DNA of 64,000 bases from Alphaproteobacteria bacterium. GTDB taxonomy: Bacteria; Pseudomonadota; Alphaproteobacteria; Rhodobacterales; Rhodobacteraceae. The first letter of the stretch is position 1; each line of letters opens with the position of its first letter. Position numbers and translations under genes: made by a program. The notes beneath the pieces were generated by a model. The model did not search any database. It had not been told where the DNA came from and saw nothing but the letters and a program-made list of their open reading frames with translations. The stretch is from assembly GCA_030425185.1 (NCBI GenBank), contig JAUIAU010000014.1, forward strand, positions 1 to 64,000. The letters run 5' to 3'. Below, in pieces: positions 26,090 through 35,392 of this stretch.

Positions 26090-26971
26090 TTATCCTTTCA
26101 CCGAGCCCGCCATCAGCCCGCGCACGAAGTAGCGACCGGCAACGATGTAGACGAGCAGCGTGGGTGCGGCGGCCATGATGGCCCCGGCGAAGTGCACGTT
26201 GTATTCCTTCACGCCCGTGGAGGACGACACGAGGTTGTTCAGCGCCACCGTCATCGGCATCGAGTCGAGGTCGGCGAAGGACGCGCCGAACAGGAAGTCG
26301 TTCCAGATGTTGGTGAACTGCCAGATGAAGCTGACCGCGATGATCGGCCCCGAGGACGGCAGCAGGATTCGCCAGAAGATGCGGAAGAACCCCGCCCCGT
26401 CGATCTGCGCCGCCCGCACCAGCTCGGTCGGGAAGGCCGCGTAGTAGTTGCGGAAGTAGAGCGTGGTGAAGCCGATGCCGTAGACGAAGTGCACCAGCAC
26501 CAGGCCCGGCGTCGAGCCCGCCAGCCCCATCAGGCCCAAGAGCCGGGCCATCGGGATCAGCACGATCTGGAACGGGATAAAGCACGAGAAGAGCAGGAGC
26601 CCGAACAGGATCTTGTCGCCCCGGAAGCTCCACTTCGTCAGCACGTAGCCGTTGAGCGCCCCGAAGAAGGTCGAGAGCAGCACCGCGGGCAGCGCCATCA
26701 GGATCGAGTTCATGAAATAGGGCTTCAGGCCCGTCGGCTCGACCCCGATCTGGGCGGTGGACCAGGCCGAGCGCCAGGGATCGAGCGTCCAGACCGTCGG
26801 CAGCGCGATCATGTTGCCGCCGGTGATCTCGCCCAGCGGCTTGACCGAGTTGATGCTCATGACGAAGAGCGGCAGCAGGTAGAACAGGGCGAACAGGATC
26901 AGCAGGAGATAGATCAGCACGCGGACCGGAGCCGAGGTGCGGATCGCGGTATCTGTCGAGGCACCGGCCAT
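26090..26971 (-). CDS. sugar ABC transporter permease (MalG/GtsC type)
   Basis: 293 residues from ATG 26971; an alternative GTG one codon earlier overlaps the previous stop. Six transmembrane helices are visible, from VLIYLLLILFALFYLLPLFV to the C-terminal LLVYIVAGRYFVRG. The EAA-type cytoplasmic loop ELVRAAQIDGAGFFRIFWRILLP near 195 docks on the ATPase. It has the CUT1 inner-membrane permease layout and forms the channel with the product of 26971-27867. The UgpE/MalG-type C-terminal GSVKG is intact. Confidence 0.92.
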   Translation of the reverse strand: MAGASTDTAIRTSAPVRVLIYLLLILFALFYLLPLFVMSINSVKPLGEITGGNMIALPTVWTLDPWRSAWSTAQIGVEPTGLKPYFMNSILMALPAVLLSTFFGALNGYVLTKWSFRGDKILFGLLLFSCFIPFQIVLIPMARLLGLMGLAGSTPGLVLVHFVYGIGFTTLYFRNYYAAFPTELVRAAQIDGAGFFRIFWRILLPSSGPIIAVSFIWQFTNIWNDFLFGASFADLDSMPMTVALNNLVSSSTGVKEYNVHFAGAIMAAAPTLLVYIVAGRYFVRGLMAGSVKG

Positions 26972-27867
26972 CACTTCTTCTCCTTCAGTTCTGCGTAGAG
27001 ATACGGAACCATGATCGCCGCGACGGTCATCAGCATGATCACCGCGGAGGCCGCGCCGATCCCCATCTGGTTGCGCGAGAAGGTGTAGGAATACATGAAG
27101 GTCGCGGGCAGTTCGGTCGCCCGTCCGGGCCCGCCCCCGGTCAGCGCGATGACGAGGTCATAGCTCTTGATCGCGAGGTGCGACAGGATCACGAAGGCCG
27201 ACAGGAAGGCCGGGCGCAGTTGCGGCAGGATGATCCGCCGGTAGAGCGACCAGTTCGACGCCCCGTCCATCTGCGCGGCCTTCAGGATCTCGTTGTCGAT
27301 CCCGCGCAGGCCGGCGAGGAACATCGCCATGGTGAAGCCCGACGACTGCCAGACGGCGGCCAGCACCACGGTGTAGATCGCGAAGTCGCGGTTCTTGATC
27401 CAGTCGAAGGCGAAGCTTTCCCAGCCGAAGGCGTGCATCGTGTGCTCGAGGCCGATGCCCGGATCGAGCATCCATTTCCACGCCGTGCCGGTGACGATGA
27501 AGCTCAGCGCCATCGGGTAGAGGTAGATCGGGCGCAGGAAGCCCTCGCCGCGGATCTTCTGGTCGAGCAGGATCGCCAGCGTCAGCCCGATGACCGAGCA
27601 GATGACGATGTAGAGACCCGCGAAGACCGCCAGGTTGGTGATCGCGATTTCCCAGTGCGAGAGCTTGAACAGGTTCTCGTAGTTCTTCAGCCCGACCCAG
27701 TCGTAACTGGGCAGCATCCGGCTGTCGGTGAAGGACAGGTAGATCGTGAACAGGATGAAGCCGTAGACGAAGATCAGCGTGGCCGCCACGGAGGGGGCCA
27801 GAACGATCTTCGGGAGCCAGTCCTGCAAACGGGTCCGCATGTCCGCGTCGGCGTGCGTCGTCGCCAT
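26971..27867 (-). CDS. sugar ABC transporter permease (MalF/GtsB type)
   Basis: 298 residues with six or more membrane helices, beginning with IVLAPSVAATLIFVYGFILFTIYLSF after a short cytoplasmic N-terminus. The coupling loop is EILKAAQMDGASNWSLYRRIILPQ near residue 195. The overall sequence resembles GtsB-type glucose/mannose permeases of proteobacteria. It lies between the binding-protein gene and the second permease, overlapping the latter at TGATG. The 91-base gap to the binding-protein gene contains a hairpin. Confidence 0.92.
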   Translation of the reverse strand: MATTHADADMRTRLQDWLPKIVLAPSVAATLIFVYGFILFTIYLSFTDSRMLPSYDWVGLKNYENLFKLSHWEIAITNLAVFAGLYIVICSVIGLTLAILLDQKIRGEGFLRPIYLYPMALSFIVTGTAWKWMLDPGIGLEHTMHAFGWESFAFDWIKNRDFAIYTVVLAAVWQSSGFTMAMFLAGLRGIDNEILKAAQMDGASNWSLYRRIILPQLRPAFLSAFVILSHLAIKSYDLVIALTGGGPGRATELPATFMYSYTFSRNQMGIGAASAVIMLMTVAAIMVPYLYAELKEKK

Positions 27868-27917
27868 CGCGCCCTCCCTCGCTCGGTCGTTTGTCGGAAA
27901 TCGGTGGAAACACGGAG

Positions 27918-27943
27918 GGGGCGGCCCCCGAAAGGACCGCCCC
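27918..27943 (-). terminator. intercistronic hairpin between binding-protein and permease genes
   Basis: GGGGCGG (27918-27924) pairs with CCGCCCC (27937-27943), with further possible pairing inside the loop. There is no T-run. Such hairpins in ABC operons typically let the binding protein be made in excess over the permeases. Confidence 0.55.
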
Positions 27944-27958
27944 GACCGGGAGGATCGC

Positions 27959-29206
27959 TTACTGCGCGATCTCGACGGCGGTCACCAGTTCCTGGACCGC
28001 GGTCTCGCTGTCGTACTCACCGTTGAAGTGCGCGGTCACGACGTCGTAGATCGCGTTCTTCACCGAAGCCGGGTTGGCGTGGCCGTGGGCCATCGACCCG
28101 AACAGGTTGCCCGAGGCCGAGGCCGCGGCCAGGTCGGCCATGCCCTTCTTGCCGCAGTCGTCGAACGCGTCGTTCGGGACGTCGGTCCGGGCCGGGACCG
28201 AGCCCTTGACCACGTTGAAGGCCGACTGGAACGACGGCGACATGATCGCGGTCGCGAGCGCGGCCTGCTCGGCCGACACGACGCCGCCCTGGTCGAACAT
28301 CGCGAACTGGTCGGAGTTGAAGGTCACCTGGTCCTGGGTGCCCGGGAAGCGGAAGCAGAGGAAGTCCTGCCCCGGCACCTTGCCGGCGTTCAGGAATTCG
28401 CCCTTCGCCCAGTCGCCCATCATCTGGAAGCCGGCTTCGCCGTTGATGACCATCGCGGTGGCGAGGTTCCAGTCGCGGCCCGAGAAGTTCGAGTCGACGT
28501 TGGCGCGGATGAAGGACATCCGGTCAAAGGCTTCCTTCATGGTCTCCGAGCCGAGCGCGGCCGGATCGAGGTCGATGAACGCGGCCTTGTAGAAGTCCGG
28601 GCCACCAGTCGACATCACGACGGCGTCGAAGATGGTCGCGTCCTGCCACGCCTGACCGCCATGCGCGATCGGGGTGACGCCGGCTGCGGCCAGCTTCTCG
28701 ACGGCGGCGACGAAGTCGTCCCAGGTTTCCGGAACGGCGATGCCGTTCGCGTCGAGCACGGCCTTGTTCGCCCAGACCCAGTTGGTCGAGTGGACGTTGA
28801 CCGGGGCCGCAACCCAGGCGCCGTCGTACTTCGAGAAGCGCTGCAGCGCGGCCGGGACCACGGCGTCCCAGCCCTCGGCGGCGGCGACGTCGTTCAGGTT
28901 GGCGAGCGCGCCCTCGGCGGCCCAGTCCTGGATGTCGAAGCCAAGCATCTGCACGGCGGTCGGCGCGTTGCCGGCGGTCACGCGGGCGCGCAGGACGGTC
29001 ATCGCCTGCTCACCGCCGCCGCCTGCGACCGGCATGTCCTGCCAGCCGATGCTCTGGGTTTCGAGGTCGCCCTTCAGCACGTTCAGCGCAGCCGCTTCAC
29101 CGCCGGAGGTCCACCAGTGCAGCACTTCCACGTCGTTGGCCAGCGCGCCGCCGGCCGACAGCGCGACGAGCGCGGCCGAGATCTTGAGAGTTTTCAGAAA
29201 TGACAT
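27959..29206 (-). CDS. sugar ABC transporter substrate-binding protein (GtsA-like)
   Basis: 415 residues. The Sec signal peptide ([20 protein letters not shown], cut near residue 24) directs it to the periplasm. The mature protein begins [18 protein letters not shown] and continues with [30 protein letters not shown]-type features ([17 protein letters not shown]), which strongly resemble glucose/mannose-binding proteins of the GtsA group. It belongs to the family 1 extracellular solute-binding proteins. The ATG 29206 has a GGGAGGAAA ribosome site. It is the first gene of the operon, divergent from the LacI regulator at 29446, so glucose or a glucoside is the likely ligand; this is inferred. 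Confidence 0.9.
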   Translation of the reverse strand: MSFLKTLKISAALVALSAGGALANDVEVLHWWTSGGEAAALNVLKGDLETQSIGWQDMPVAGGGGEQAMTVLRARVTAGNAPTAVQMLGFDIQDWAAEGALANLNDVAAAEGWDAVVPAALQRFSKYDGAWVAAPVNVHSTNWVWANKAVLDANGIAVPETWDDFVAAVEKLAAAGVTPIAHGGQAWQDATIFDAVVMSTGGPDFYKAAFIDLDPAALGSETMKEAFDRMSFIRANVDSNFSGRDWNLATAMVINGEAGFQMMGDWAKGEFLNAGKVPGQDFLCFRFPGTQDQVTFNSDQFAMFDQGGVVSAEQAALATAIMSPSFQSAFNVVKGSVPARTDVPNDAFDDCGKKGMADLAAASASGNLFGSMAHGHANPASVKNAIYDVVTAHFNGEYDSETAVQELVTAVEIAQ

Positions 29207-29250
29207 GCGTTTCCTCCCTGGTTTGCATGTTCCGAACAGGATGGGTCTGA

Positions 29251-29394
29251 TTAAAACGTTACAACACCCCCGCTCGTCAACAGAAATCTCGCGGAACGGG
29301 AACCCCAATGAATTGCTTGGATTTTTCCCTCCACGGTGCCTGTTTTCGGCGTTGCAGCATTGCAGTTGCAGCGTTTAAACCAGTTGTAACTTTT
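29251..29394. promoter_or_regulatory. divergent control region with inverted GTTGTAAC sites
   Basis: The 239-base gap between the ABC operon and the LacI gene is AT-richer than its surroundings. The element AAAACGTTACAAC (29253-29265) recurs in inverted orientation as GTTGTAACTTTT (29383-29394), about 120 bases apart. GTTTAAAC (29373-29380) is a perfect palindrome, and GTTGCAGC is repeated at 29351 and 29365. These are plausible operators for the adjacent LacI protein, spaced for DNA looping. Confidence 0.5.
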
Positions 29395-29445
29395 CACAAT
29401 TCGCGCATAAGCTGAGTCGCAGCCAATGCCCTTGGAAGACCGATC

Positions 29446-30480
29446 ATGCCGCCCAGCCCCGACAGTTTGCCGGATGTGAAGGCCAGAAAGCCGACGTTGC
29501 GCACGGTCGCGGACGCGACCGGCTTCGCGGTCACCACGGTCAGCCGGGCGCTCTCCGACGACCCGCGGATCGCCAAGTCCACGCGCGAGACGGTCGCCGC
29601 CGCGGCGCGCAAGCTGGGCTATGTTCCCGACCGCGCGGCGCGGCGCCTGCGCACCGGGCGCACGCAGGTCCTGACGGTCCTGCTGAACGCCGAGCACGAG
29701 TTCCTGGGCTTCACCGCCGAATTGCTGAACGGCCTGTCGGACGCGCTGCGGGGCACCGGCTACTCGGTCACCATCGTCGCCGACCGGATCGGCGAGGACC
29801 GGATGGAGGTGGTGGACACCATCCTGCGCAACCGGCTTGCCGACGCGCTGTTCTTCACCCGCACCGAGGCGTTCGATCCCCGCGTGCGGCTCTTGATGGA
29901 GACCGGGTTTCCCTTCGTCAGCCACGGCCGCACCGAGTTCACGACGCCCCACCCCTGGGTGGACTTCGACAACACCGCCTTCGCCCGCGCCGCCGTCGAG
30001 CGCCTGATCGCGCGCGGCCGCACCCGGCTGAGCCTGATCCTGCCGGAGGACCGGTTCACCTTCACCCAGCACCTGCGCTACGGCTTCGTGTCGGCCTGCC
30101 GCGAGGCCGGGATCGCGCACGAGATCGAACCCCGCGTCACGCTCGACTCGCCCGCCGCCGAGATCGCCGAGGCGGTGCGCCGCCGCCGCCGCTCGGCCGA
30201 TCCGCCCGACGGCTATGTCTGCGTCGGCGAAGTCGCCGCGCTCTCCACCCTGTCGGCGCTGGCCGACACCGGCGGCCGCCCCGGCGTGGACGCCGACCTC
30301 GTGGCCAAGCGCGCCTCGCCGATCTTCGACATGATCCGCCCGCGCATCGACACCGTGTTCGAGGATATCCGCGCCACCGGCAGCACAATGGCCGAACTGG
30401 CGCTGCGCCGCCTCGACGGCGAGGACCCCGCGGCCCTCACCCGGCTGTTCTCGCCGTCCTGCGACTGGCAGCAGGGCTGA
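29446..30480 (+). CDS. LacI family transcriptional regulator of the sugar ABC operon
   Basis: 344 residues. The HTH motif is TLRTVADATGFAVTTVSRALSDDP (about 16-39), then a hinge with LGYVPDRAARRLRTGRT and a sensor domain (VLTVLLNAEHEFLGF, FVSHGRTEFTTPHPWVDFDN). It resembles AglR-type alpha-glucoside/glucose regulators of alphaproteobacteria. Transcribed divergently from the GtsA-like binding-protein gene, it should repress that operon in the absence of sugar. It converges with the aldehyde dehydrogenase gene, with 19 bases between stops. The C-terminal region lacks the last helix seen in some family members but length is normal. Confidence 0.92.
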   Translation: MPPSPDSLPDVKARKPTLRTVADATGFAVTTVSRALSDDPRIAKSTRETVAAAARKLGYVPDRAARRLRTGRTQVLTVLLNAEHEFLGFTAELLNGLSDALRGTGYSVTIVADRIGEDRMEVVDTILRNRLADALFFTRTEAFDPRVRLLMETGFPFVSHGRTEFTTPHPWVDFDNTAFARAAVERLIARGRTRLSLILPEDRFTFTQHLRYGFVSACREAGIAHEIEPRVTLDSPAAEIAEAVRRRRRSADPPDGYVCVGEVAALSTLSALADTGGRPGVDADLVAKRASPIFDMIRPRIDTVFEDIRATGSTMAELALRRLDGEDPAALTRLFSPSCDWQQG

Positions 30481-30499
30481 GTGGCGACGCGGCACGGTC

Positions 30500-32017
30500 T
30501 CAGACCCAGCGCGACCGGGTCTTGCCGATGCGCATCAGCACCGACTTGACCTCGAGGAACTCTTCCAGGCCGTAGCGGCCCAGCTCGCGGCCCTGCCCGC
30601 TCTCCTTCATGCCGCCGAAGGGCATCTCGGCGTAGCCGTCCATCCAGGTGTTGGTCCAGACGGTCCCCGCCTCGACCTGGCGCGCGAAGGCGAGGCAGGT
30701 CGAGACATCCGCGCTCCAGACCCCCGCCGACAGCCCGTAGCTGGCGGAATTGGCGAGGCTCACCGCCTCGTCCAGCGTGCGGAAGGTCAGCACCGACAGG
30801 ACCGGGCCGAAGACCTCGTCCTGGGCGATGGGCATGTCCGGGGTAACCCCCGCGATGACCGTCGGCGTGTAGAACTCGCCCGGCAGACCGTCGAGGCGCA
30901 GCGTCTCGCCGCCGAGCGCGACCCGCGCGCCCGACGCCTGGGCCGCCTTCACGTAGCCGTCGATCTTGGCCTGGTGCTCGGGCGAGATGATCGCGCCAAC
31001 CTTGGTGTCGGGGTGCAGTGGATCGCCGAAGGGCACCTTGCGCGACAGCGCCACGACGCGCTCGGTCAGCGCCTCGGCGATGTCGGCATGGACGATGATC
31101 CGGCTGCCCGAGTTGCAGCACTCGCCCGCGTTGAAATAGATGCCGAAGACGATGGCGTCCGCCGCCTCGTCGAGGTCGGCATCGGGGAAGACCACCTGCG
31201 GGTTCTTGCCGCCCAGTTCCAGCGACACCTTCTTCAGCGTGCCCGCCGCCGCCTCGACGATCCGTTTGCCGACGGCGGTCGAGCCGGTGAAGGTCACCAT
31301 GTCGACTTCCGGATGGGTCGAGAGCCGCGCGCCCACCGGGTCGCCGTAGCCGTGAACGATGTTGACGACACCGGCGGGCAGTCCCGCCTCGATCAGGATC
31401 TCGCCCAGCATCGTGGTGGTCGAGGGCGTCAGCTCCGAGGGTTTCACGACCGCCGTGCAGCCCGCCGCCAGCGCGAAGGGCAGCTTCTGGCTGACGATCA
31501 GGAACGGGAAGTTCCACGGGCAGATCACCGAGACGACGCCGACCGGCTCCTTCAGGATCAGGCCCAGCATGTCGGACCCGAGGCTGTTGTGGCTGTCGCC
31601 ATGCACGGTGCGCGCCAGCGACGCCGCGTAGCGCCACAGGTCCGAGGCCCCGGCCATCTCGGCCCGCGCCTGGCTGATCGGCTTGCCGGATTCCAGCGTC
31701 TCCATCAGCGCGAGCTCTTCGATCCGCGCGTCCATCAGGTCGGCGGCCTTCAGCAGTACCGTGGCGCGGGCCTTGCCCGGCCCGGTGGCCCAGTCGGTGT
31801 CACGGAACGCGGCGTGCGCGGCGGCCACGGCGGCATCGGTTTCCGCAAGACCGCCCCGCGCGGCGGTCGAGACGGTCACCTTGTGCGCGGGCGACGCGCG
31901 CTCGGTCACCGCCCCGTCGGCGCTGTCCTGCCAGACCCCGCCGATCAGGTGGCGGGCATGGTAGGGGCGCGCGGGCAGCGCCGCACCGGTTCCGGGGATC
32001 AGGGTCAGGTCGGTCAT
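30500..32017 (-). CDS. aldehyde dehydrogenase (NAD(P)-dependent)
   Basis: 505 residues, full ALDH length. The motifs are the cofactor-site VSVICPWNFPFLIVSQKL (near 160), VTFTGSTAVGKRI, catalytic Glu in SLELGGKNPQVVF (near 268), the nucleophile in NAGECCNSGSRI (Cys near 302), and the C-terminal PFGGMKESGQGRELG. It oxidises an aldehyde to the acid. It ends the operon starting at 35374 (Gfo/Idh, CoA-transferase, enoyl-CoA hydratase, ALDH), only 4 bases after the hydratase stop. The product acid could be the substrate of the CoA-transferase or a final oxidised product; the order is not decided by sequence. Confidence 0.93.
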   Translation of the reverse strand: MTDLTLIPGTGAALPARPYHARHLIGGVWQDSADGAVTERASPAHKVTVSTAARGGLAETDAAVAAAHAAFRDTDWATGPGKARATVLLKAADLMDARIEELALMETLESGKPISQARAEMAGASDLWRYAASLARTVHGDSHNSLGSDMLGLILKEPVGVVSVICPWNFPFLIVSQKLPFALAAGCTAVVKPSELTPSTTTMLGEILIEAGLPAGVVNIVHGYGDPVGARLSTHPEVDMVTFTGSTAVGKRIVEAAAGTLKKVSLELGGKNPQVVFPDADLDEAADAIVFGIYFNAGECCNSGSRIIVHADIAEALTERVVALSRKVPFGDPLHPDTKVGAIISPEHQAKIDGYVKAAQASGARVALGGETLRLDGLPGEFYTPTVIAGVTPDMPIAQDEVFGPVLSVLTFRTLDEAVSLANSASYGLSAGVWSADVSTCLAFARQVEAGTVWTNTWMDGYAEMPFGGMKESGQGRELGRYGLEEFLEVKSVLMRIGKTRSRWV

Positions 32018-32021
32018 GGGC

Positions 32022-32789
32022 TCAGCGTCCGGGAAATTGGGGTTTGCGTTTCTCGGCGAAGGCGGCGACGCCCTCGGCCTTGTCGGCGCTCGCGGCGATC
32101 ATGCCGGAGCCGAGCGCCTCGATCAGGGCGGGCGTGTCCTCGCCCCGGCCTGCATGGATCATGTATTTCGCGATCTCGGTGGCGCGCGGGCTGGTCGACG
32201 TGACGCGCGCCGCGATCTCGCGCGCGGCGGCCTCCGGGTCCTCGGCGATCTCGGCCACGAACCCCAGCGCATGGGCGCGCTCGGCGCTCAGGCGGCGCCC
32301 GAAGAGGACCATTTCCTTCAGCACCGGCTCGGGCAGCAGGCGCGCAAGCCGCTGGGTCCCTGACCAGCCCGGCACGATACCGACCGCAGGTTCGGGCAAG
32401 GCCAGCGTCGCCGCGGGGGCCATCACGCGGATGTCGCAGGCCGCCGCCAGTTCGAGGCCGCCGCCGATGGCATGCGCGCCCATCGCCGCGATGGTCGGCT
32501 TCGAGAGCCGCGCCAGACGGTCGAAGATGCGGTGCCCGTCGCGGACCCAGTGCCGGGCGAAGTCGTCGGGTGTCAGCGGCGCCCAGGCCCCGATGTCCGC
32601 CCCGGCGCAGAACGCGCGCGCGGGCGCGGCGGCGAGGATCACCGACAGCGTGTGCCGCGCGCGGTCGAGGGTCGCGCAATGGGCTTCAAGTTCGGCCAGC
32701 ATGTCGGGCGTGAAGGCGTTGAGTTTCGACGGGTTTTCCAGCCGCAGCGTGGCGACCGGCCCGTCGTGGCTGAGGCTGACCCGGCTCAC
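32022..32789 (-). CDS. enoyl-CoA hydratase/isomerase family protein
   Basis: 255 residues of the crotonase fold. Oxyanion-hole segments are ARAFCAGADIGAW (near 58-70) and AHAIGGGLELAAACDIRV (near 105-122). The LALPEPAVGIVPGWSGTQRL block places a Glu where hydratases keep one of their two catalytic acids. The second Glu is not obvious, so isomerase or C-C hydrolase activity is possible. It is coupled to the CoA-transferase gene by a 4-base overlap at 32786-32789, so it acts on a CoA thioester generated by that enzyme. The sugar-type context makes it an unusual crotonase location. Confidence 0.88.
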   Translation of the reverse strand: MSRVSLSHDGPVATLRLENPSKLNAFTPDMLAELEAHCATLDRARHTLSVILAAAPARAFCAGADIGAWAPLTPDDFARHWVRDGHRIFDRLARLSKPTIAAMGAHAIGGGLELAAACDIRVMAPAATLALPEPAVGIVPGWSGTQRLARLLPEPVLKEMVLFGRRLSAERAHALGFVAEIAEDPEAAAREIAARVTSTSPRATEIAKYMIHAGRGEDTPALIEALGSGMIAASADKAEGVAAFAEKRKPQFPGR

Positions 32790-34369
32790 GGCGCCCAGCC
32801 CATAGGACCGTCCGCCAGCAGGCTGAGCGGCATCGCGGTGGCATCCGGCGCGACGCTGACCCGCCCCTCACTGGCGGCAATGATATCGCGCGCGGGGTCG
32901 ATCCCCGGCATGATCTCGGTCGCGACCAGCCCGTCCGGACCCAGCCGCATCACGCAGCGCTCGGTGACGTACAGGACATCGGTGCCGGTGACGGCGGCAC
33001 GGCGGCCCGCGTAGGTCACATGCTCGACCGCCTCGACCATCTTGGTGAACTTGCCGGGTTTCGTGACACTCAGGCCCCCGGGCGTGACCGACAGCTCCGC
33101 GCCCGCCTCGAAGAAGCCGGAGAACACCAGTTTCTTCGCATGGGCGGTGATGTCCACGAAGCCGCCGCAGCCCGCCGTCAGGTAGGGCTTCTTGCCCAGT
33201 TTCGAGACGTTGACGTTGCCGTCGCGATCCACCTCGAGGAAGGACAGGAACGAGACGTCGAACCCGCCGCCCTGGAAATAGGTGAACTGGTTCGGCGAGG
33301 GCACGAAGCCGTAGGCGTTCGAGGCGCAGCCGAAGGCGAAACCGGTCAGCGGCATGCCGCCCACGGCGCCCTGCTCGATCGCCCAGGTGACGGCCTGCGG
33401 ATGGCCCTCCTCCAGCAGGATGCGCGGCACCAGCGCCGAGATGCCGAAGCCGAGGTTGGCGGTCTGGCCGCGCTTCAGCTCCAGCGCGGCGCGGCGGGCG
33501 ATGATTTTCTCGACCCCCGGTTCGGCCAGGCTGAAGCTGGCCCAGGGCCGCATGATCTCGCCCGAGATGGCCGGATCATAGGGCGTCTCGGTGGTCTGCT
33601 TCTGGTCGGGCGCGATCACGATCAGGTCCACGAGATGGCCCGGCACCCGCACGTCATGCGGGCGGAGCGAGGCGCGCGCGGTCACCCGCTTGACCTGCGC
33701 GATGATCAACCCGCCGTGGTTGCGGGTGGCGATGGCCTGGTCGAGACCGCCGAGATAGGCGCCCTCGTGCTCGTAGGTCAGGTTGCCGTCCTCATCGGCC
33801 GTGGTCGCGCGCAGGATGCAGACATCGGGGACGATGTTGGGGAAATGCAGCCAGGTCTGGCCGCCGAACTCGGCCCGCGCCACGATCGGACGGGCGGCGG
33901 CGGTGGCGTTCATCGCGCAGCCCTCGCGGACCGGGTCGACGAAGGTGTCGAGGCCGACCTGCGTCAGCACGCCGGGCCGCCGGGCCGCCACGTCGCGATG
34001 CATGTCGAAGAGGATGCCCGAGGGCACGTTGTAGGCGGCGACGCGCTCCTCGACGATCATCTTCCAGACCTCGGGCATCGGCAGCGAGGACGGACCGGAG
34101 GGGTAGCTGCCGCCGATGATGGTGGACAGCAGCCCGTCCTGCGCGATGTGATCCACGCCCTTCACGCCGTACATGTCCCCCGCCGCGATCGGGTGCAGCG
34201 TGGTCAGGTTGCGCGGGTGACCTTCGGCCCGGAACCGCGCCCCGAGCGCCTCCAGCACGGCGTCGGGACACCCCAGCGCGGAGGAGGACGAGACCGTTAC
34301 AACGGCCTCGTCGCGGATGCGGGCGACGGCCTCGGCCGCGGACACCAGTTTCGAGGGCATGCCGGACAT
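32786..34369 (-). CDS. acyl-CoA:acetate CoA-transferase family protein (YdiF-like)
   Basis: 527 residues, fused alpha and beta CoA-transferase halves. The N-terminal half has SSSSALGCPDAVLEALGARF and GGSYPSGPS. The C-terminal half has the catalytic Glu in AIEQGAVGGMPLTGFAFGC (near 335) and GGFDVSFLSFLEVDRDGNVN. It moves CoA from a donor such as acetyl-CoA to a carboxylic acid via a glutamyl-CoA intermediate. It follows the Gfo/Idh gene by 6 bases and overlaps the hydratase gene. Its presence shows that the pathway product is activated as a CoA thioester rather than a phosphate, unlike most sugar routes. Confidence 0.92.
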   Translation of the reverse strand: MSGMPSKLVSAAEAVARIRDEAVVTVSSSSALGCPDAVLEALGARFRAEGHPRNLTTLHPIAAGDMYGVKGVDHIAQDGLLSTIIGGSYPSGPSSLPMPEVWKMIVEERVAAYNVPSGILFDMHRDVAARRPGVLTQVGLDTFVDPVREGCAMNATAAARPIVARAEFGGQTWLHFPNIVPDVCILRATTADEDGNLTYEHEGAYLGGLDQAIATRNHGGLIIAQVKRVTARASLRPHDVRVPGHLVDLIVIAPDQKQTTETPYDPAISGEIMRPWASFSLAEPGVEKIIARRAALELKRGQTANLGFGISALVPRILLEEGHPQAVTWAIEQGAVGGMPLTGFAFGCASNAYGFVPSPNQFTYFQGGGFDVSFLSFLEVDRDGNVNVSKLGKKPYLTAGCGGFVDITAHAKKLVFSGFFEAGAELSVTPGGLSVTKPGKFTKMVEAVEHVTYAGRRAAVTGTDVLYVTERCVMRLGPDGLVATEIMPGIDPARDIIAASEGRVSVAPDATAMPLSLLADGPMGWAP

Positions 34370-34375
34370 GTCGCT

Positions 34376-35374
34376 TCAGATCCCGCCGTAGTTGACCGGG
34401 GTGCGGCGGCCGGTCCGCGCGGCCTCGGCAACCGCCATCGCGACGGCGAGGGACTTGACCCCGTCGACCCCGTCGGCGCTCGGACGGCCCTCGCCCGCGC
34501 AGGCCGCGTTGAACAGCCCGAGCGACCGCTCGTAGAGATTGTGCGTGGAATAGCTGAGTGTTTCCGAGCCCTTGGCGGTGGTCAGGACGACCTCGCCGAC
34601 CGGCTGCTGCGTCATCACATTCTTCGCCACGATCGAGCCGTCGGTGCCGTGGATCTCGAACCCGGTGGTCGCGTGGGCGTGGGTGAAGCTCTCGTGGCTC
34701 ATGACCTGCACGCCGGACGGCATCGACCAGACCGACATGCAACTGTCCTCGACCCCCTGCCCGAGGCCCGAGGCCGTCGCCATCGCCACCACCTCGACCG
34801 GGTCCTCGCCGAGATGGAAGCGCACGGTATCGGCGTCATGCACGGTGATGTCGGGGATCACCCCGCCCCCGGCGGCGGGGTTGTCGATCCGCCAGCCCTG
34901 AAGAACCTGCGGCAGGTAGACGGCGTGGTGGACGCGGACCGAGAGCGGGGTGCCGATGCGGCCGGCCTGCACCGCCTCGCGGATGGCGAGGTGGGTGCCC
35001 GCGTTGCGCAGGTGGTGGTTGGTCGCGAAGGTGACGCCCGCGGCCTCGGCCGCGCGGACCATCTCGACCGCCTCGGCCACCGTCATCGAGAGCGGTTTCT
35101 CGCACAGGACATGCTTGCCGGCGGCAATCGCGGCGAGCGCCTGCGCATGGTGTTTCTCGTTCGTCGAGGAGATATAAACCGCCGTGATTTCAGGATCTTG
35201 CAGCAAGTTCCCGAGGTCCGTGCCGTGCCCCGGAATCCCGTGTTCGGCGGCATAGCTGGCGGCGTGATCGGCGTTGCCGCTCATCACCCATCCGATGCGC
35301 CCGCCGGTGGCGCGGAGGGCGGCGATCATGTGACCGGCCGCGATGTTGCTGGCCCCGATCAGTCCCCAGTTCAT
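34376..35374 (-). CDS. Gfo/Idh/MocA family oxidoreductase
   Basis: 332 residues. The N-terminal Rossmann motif GLIGASNIAAGHMIAAL (4-20) binds NAD(P). The ISSTNEKHHAQALAAIAAGKH and LCEKPLS motif, with the conserved Lys near residue 92, marks the sugar/inositol dehydrogenase superfamily. The C-terminal domain (GGGVIPDITVHDADTVRFHLG) carries the usual Asp-His pair. It oxidises a hydroxyl of a cyclic sugar or polyol. ATG 35374 was taken over longer in-frame options because the Rossmann fold begins at once. It is the first gene of its operon; two LacI-type operator elements and a TCGGT repeat array lie upstream. Confidence 0.92.
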   Translation of the reverse strand: MNWGLIGASNIAAGHMIAALRATGGRIGWVMSGNADHAASYAAEHGIPGHGTDLGNLLQDPEITAVYISSTNEKHHAQALAAIAAGKHVLCEKPLSMTVAEAVEMVRAAEAAGVTFATNHHLRNAGTHLAIREAVQAGRIGTPLSVRVHHAVYLPQVLQGWRIDNPAAGGGVIPDITVHDADTVRFHLGEDPVEVVAMATASGLGQGVEDSCMSVWSMPSGVQVMSHESFTHAHATTGFEIHGTDGSIVAKNVMTQQPVGEVVLTTAKGSETLSYSTHNLYERSLGLFNAACAGEGRPSADGVDGVKSLAVAMAVAEAARTGRRTPVNYGGI

Positions 35375-35392
35375 GAGCTCTCCCCGAGTCGT

